DNA of 64,000 bases from Niveispirillum sp. SYP-B3756 (GTDB lineage Bacteria; Pseudomonadota; Alphaproteobacteria; Azospirillales; Azospirillaceae): contig NZ_WIDQ01000004.1 of the NCBI RefSeq assembly GCF_009495745.1, forward strand, positions 372,001 to 436,000, in the 5' to 3' direction. Below are positions 62,172 to 64,000 of this stretch, piece by piece (positions within the stretch are counted from its first letter, which is position 1; every line of letters begins with the position of its first letter). A model generated the notes under the pieces. The model had not been told where the DNA came from. It made no database searches and was given only the letters and a program-made list of their open reading frames with translations. A program made the translations under genes and the position numbers.

Positions 62172-62990
62172 ATGTCTGACCAGAAATTCGCCCTGCTTGG
62201 CCGCCCGCGCCGCATCTGGGCGGTCGGCGCCATCCATGGCGATGCCGGCCGGCTGGCGGCGTTGCATGAGGATATCGGCGCCCGCTTTCAGGCGGGCGAC
62301 CGGCTGGTCTATCTGGGCAATATGGTGGGAAGGGGTGCGCTGGTGCGGGAAACCCTGGATGAGCTGCTCTATTTCCGCCGCCATGTGATGGCCAAGCCCA
62401 GCGTGCTGGCCAGCGATATCGTCTATCTGCGCGGCGGGCAGGAAGAGATGTGGCAGAAGCTGCTGCAACTTCAGTTCGCGCCCAACCCGCTGGATGTGCT
62501 GCATTGGATGATCGGGCAGGGGGTGGAGGCGACGCTGGCCGTCTATGGTGGCACGGCCGCCTATGGCATTGCCGCCGCCCGGGATGGCGCCGTCAGCCTG
62601 GCCCGCTGGACCAATGATCTGCGTGCTGCCATGCGCAATGCACCGGGTCATGGTGCCCTGTTCAGCGCCCTGCGCCGGGCTGCCTATACTTCCGATGCGC
62701 AGGGCCAGCCGACAGAGATGCTGTTCGTCAATGCCGGGCTGGATACGGCCAAGCCCCTGCACATGCAGGCGGATATTTTCTGGTGGGGCGGCAACAGTTT
62801 CCCCCGCATCGACCAGCCCTATGGCAGCGTTCGGCGCATCGTGCGCGGCTATGATCCCGCCCATGGGCAGGGGGGGGCGCACCTGACGGATTTCACCGCC
62901 AGCCTGGATGGGGGGGCTGGCTTTGGCGGCCGGCTGGTCTGTGGCTGCTTTGCCCCGGATGGCGCGTTGCTGGAGATGGTGGAGGCCTGA
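62172..62990 (+). CDS. Metallophosphoesterase-fold protein with degenerate metal sites
   Basis: A 272-residue protein that lines up with the Ser/Thr-phosphatase-like calcineurin family, but its signature residues are altered. GDxHG reads GAIHG (residues ~19-23), GDxxDRG reads GNMVGRG and GNHE reads GGQE. The later blocks resemble the family (MIGQGVEATLAVYGG, FVNAGLDTAKPLHMQADIFWWGG, RIVRGYDPAHGQGG, TASLDGGAGFGGRLVCGCF). Four of the usual metal ligands are gone, so hydrolase activity is unlikely; it may be a regulatory pseudo-enzyme. ATG 62172 is chosen; ATG 62151 is also in frame. Confidence 0.8.
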   Translation: MSDQKFALLGRPRRIWAVGAIHGDAGRLAALHEDIGARFQAGDRLVYLGNMVGRGALVRETLDELLYFRRHVMAKPSVLASDIVYLRGGQEEMWQKLLQLQFAPNPLDVLHWMIGQGVEATLAVYGGTAAYGIAAARDGAVSLARWTNDLRAAMRNAPGHGALFSALRRAAYTSDAQGQPTEMLFVNAGLDTAKPLHMQADIFWWGGNSFPRIDQPYGSVRRIVRGYDPAHGQGGAHLTDFTASLDGGAGFGGRLVCGCFAPDGALLEMVEA

Positions 62991-62998
62991 CGCCCCCC

Positions 62999-63199
62999 TC
63001 AATCCGGCAGGCCGACATCGCGGCGCAGATGGGGGGAAAGGCCATGGCGATAGGTCTCCCCCTTCAGCAATTCCGCCAGGGTGCGGGCCAGGGACACCAT
63101 CAGCGGCAGCAAGGCTGTACCGGCGGCACGGCAACCTGACAAAGGGTGGTCGGGACAGGCGCAGGGTGGCGCCATGCCCAAGATGTTCTTGGTCATCAT
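62999..63199 (-). CDS. Small DUF1127-like protein
   Basis: 66 residues. The C-terminal half (LARTLAELLKGETYRHGLSPHLRRDVGLPD) resembles DUF1127 peptides, which end in a basic L-x-D-x-x-LRDIGL motif. The N-terminal half carries three Cys (CACPDHPLSGC) and is not part of that family. AAGGAA precedes the ATG pair at 63199/63196. Divergent from the LysR gene, a frequent arrangement for DUF1127 genes. Family assignment moderate, function unknown. Confidence 0.6.
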   Translation of the reverse strand: MMTKNILGMAPPCACPDHPLSGCRAAGTALLPLMVSLARTLAELLKGETYRHGLSPHLRRDVGLPD

Positions 63200-63325
63200 G
63201 ACATTTCCTTGGAAAGCAGGTAAGGATAGGTTGGCTCGTTGGTGCCAGTTTGGGACTGGTCAGCCCGGCTGACAAACGAGTAATCTAGCGGTCATGCAAA
63301 AGCCGATTTGATCCATGGGGTCTTG

Positions 63326-64000
63326 ATGTCCGATCGCCGCCTGCCGCCCTTGAATGCCCTGCGCGCCTTTGCCTCGGCCGCCCGGTACCTCTCCTTCACC
63401 AAGGCGGCGGATGAGCTGGCGGTAACGCAGGCGGCGGTCAGCTATCAGGTGCGCCAGCTGGAAGAGCATATCGGGCGGGAGCTGTTCCGCCGCCTGACCC
63501 GCCGGCTGGAACTGACGCCGGCGGGGCTGGAGCTGCAGGCGGCGGTGGATGATGCGTTCGACCGCATCCGCAGCACCGTGGCCCGCCTGACAGAGGCAAC
63601 AGAAAACAAGGTGCTGGCGGTGACCTGCATGTTCACCTTCGCCACCCAATGGCTGGTGCCGCGCCTGGGCCATTTCCAGTTGCTGTGGCCGGATCTGGCC
63701 GTGCGGCTGGATAGCTCGGTGCGGGTGGGCGATCTGGAAACGGAATTCGATATTGCCATCCGTGCCGGCTCCGGTCGCTGGCCGGGTGTGCGGGCAGAAT
63801 GGCTGATGGATTTCACCCTGACCCCCGCCGTCAGCCCGCAAATGCTGGAGCGGGCGGGCGGTGTGCGGGAGGCGGCCGACCTGCTGCGCCTGCCCCTGCT
63901 GGATTGCCAGCACCCGGAAGATATCCTCTGGTGGCGGCAATGGTTCGCCCTGGCGGGGGTGAAGGTGGACAAGCTGCCGGGCGGCCCGCAATTCGATGTG
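63326..64000 (+). CDS. LysR-family transcriptional regulator (GcvA-like), 3'-truncated by the window
   Basis: 225 residues are visible; the frame is still open at the right edge. The N-terminal winged helix is LPPLNALRAFASAARYLSFTKAADELAVTQAAVSYQVRQLEEHIGRELFRRL, closest to the GcvA/AmpR-type subgroup (the PPLNALRAFxxAARxxSFTxAA opening). The effector-binding domain starts at about residue 90 (LAVTCMFTFATQWLVPRLGHF) and contains EFDIAIRAGSGRWPG. A divergent DUF1127-like gene, 126 bp away, is its likely nearest target. Confidence 0.95.
   Translation, partial: MSDRRLPPLNALRAFASAARYLSFTKAADELAVTQAAVSYQVRQLEEHIGRELFRRLTRRLELTPAGLELQAAVDDAFDRIRSTVARLTEATENKVLAVTCMFTFATQWLVPRLGHFQLLWPDLAVRLDSSVRVGDLETEFDIAIRAGSGRWPGVRAEWLMDFTLTPAVSPQMLERAGGVREAADLLRLPLLDCQHPEDILWWRQWFALAGVKVDKLPGGPQFDV

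Overview
The window is GC-rich, densely coded alphaproteobacterial chromosome. The gene content (split b/b' ATP synthase genes, a full ctaC-D-B-G-E/surf1 aa3 oxidase locus, mobB-moeA, fdxA and carD, plus a SUS-like TonB receptor/halogenase/LacI locus) fits a Rhodospirillales organism, most likely Azospirillaceae such as Niveispirillum or a relative. That placement is inference from gene content; there is no rRNA here.

Layout. 1-2.2 kb: maf, RNase E/G and yacG, then tRNA-Phe. 2.2-10.9 kb: an accessory block directly behind the tRNA. It holds an AT-richer stretch, a truncated IS3-family relic and a lasso-peptide-type RiPP cluster. On the plus strand the cluster has a 53-residue precursor missed by simple ORF length cut-offs, an HPr-kinase-like kinase, a sulfotransferase and a PqqD-like RRE protein (B1). 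Converging on the minus strand is an operon of three different 2OG-Fe(II) oxygenases followed by an asparagine-synthetase-like lasso cyclase (C). No B2 leader peptidase is visible. This cluster is the most novel part of the window. 10.9-15.3 kb: a Cache-type chemoreceptor and a periplasmic trehalase.

15.4-24.1 kb: ubiE-ubiB, mobB-moeA, a secreted EndoU-type RNase with a small overlapping partner gene, a SCO1-like copper chaperone, and the F0 genes atpI-B-E-b'-b. 24.2-26.1 kb: a VOC protein and tldD. 26.5-34.4 kb: the aa3 cytochrome oxidase locus (subunits II, I and III, heme O synthase, CoxF-like protein, Cox11, DUF983, SURF1) ending in an M32 carboxypeptidase. 34.5-38.1 kb (minus): rpmH-rnpA-yidD-yidC-engB. 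38.2-43.2 kb: a YibQ-like deacetylase-fold protein, trpG-trpD-trpC-moaC and a small unknown protein.

43.3-55.9 kb: a PLP trans-sulfuration enzyme, a CatA-like acetyltransferase, and a sugar-uptake locus. The latter has a LacI regulator, two tandem flavin-dependent tryptophan-halogenase-like genes, a large TonB receptor and a divergent secreted GH3 beta-glucosidase. Three near-identical LacI-type palindromes (around TGACAACGTTGTCA) lie upstream of lacI, of the TonB receptor and of the GH3 gene, and tie the locus into one probable regulon. 55.9-64 kb: Mrp/ApbC, hflK-hflC, small membrane and methyltransferase genes, fdxA, carD, a metallophosphoesterase-fold protein with its metal ligands mutated, a DUF1127-like peptide and a LysR regulator cut by the right edge.

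Several dispersed palindromic repeats occur: three inverted pairs of dRS3/REP-like units and one MITE-like element behind fdxA. No CRISPR array, rRNA, prophage or integrase was seen. All functions are read from sequence motifs and remembered family features; no database search was run.
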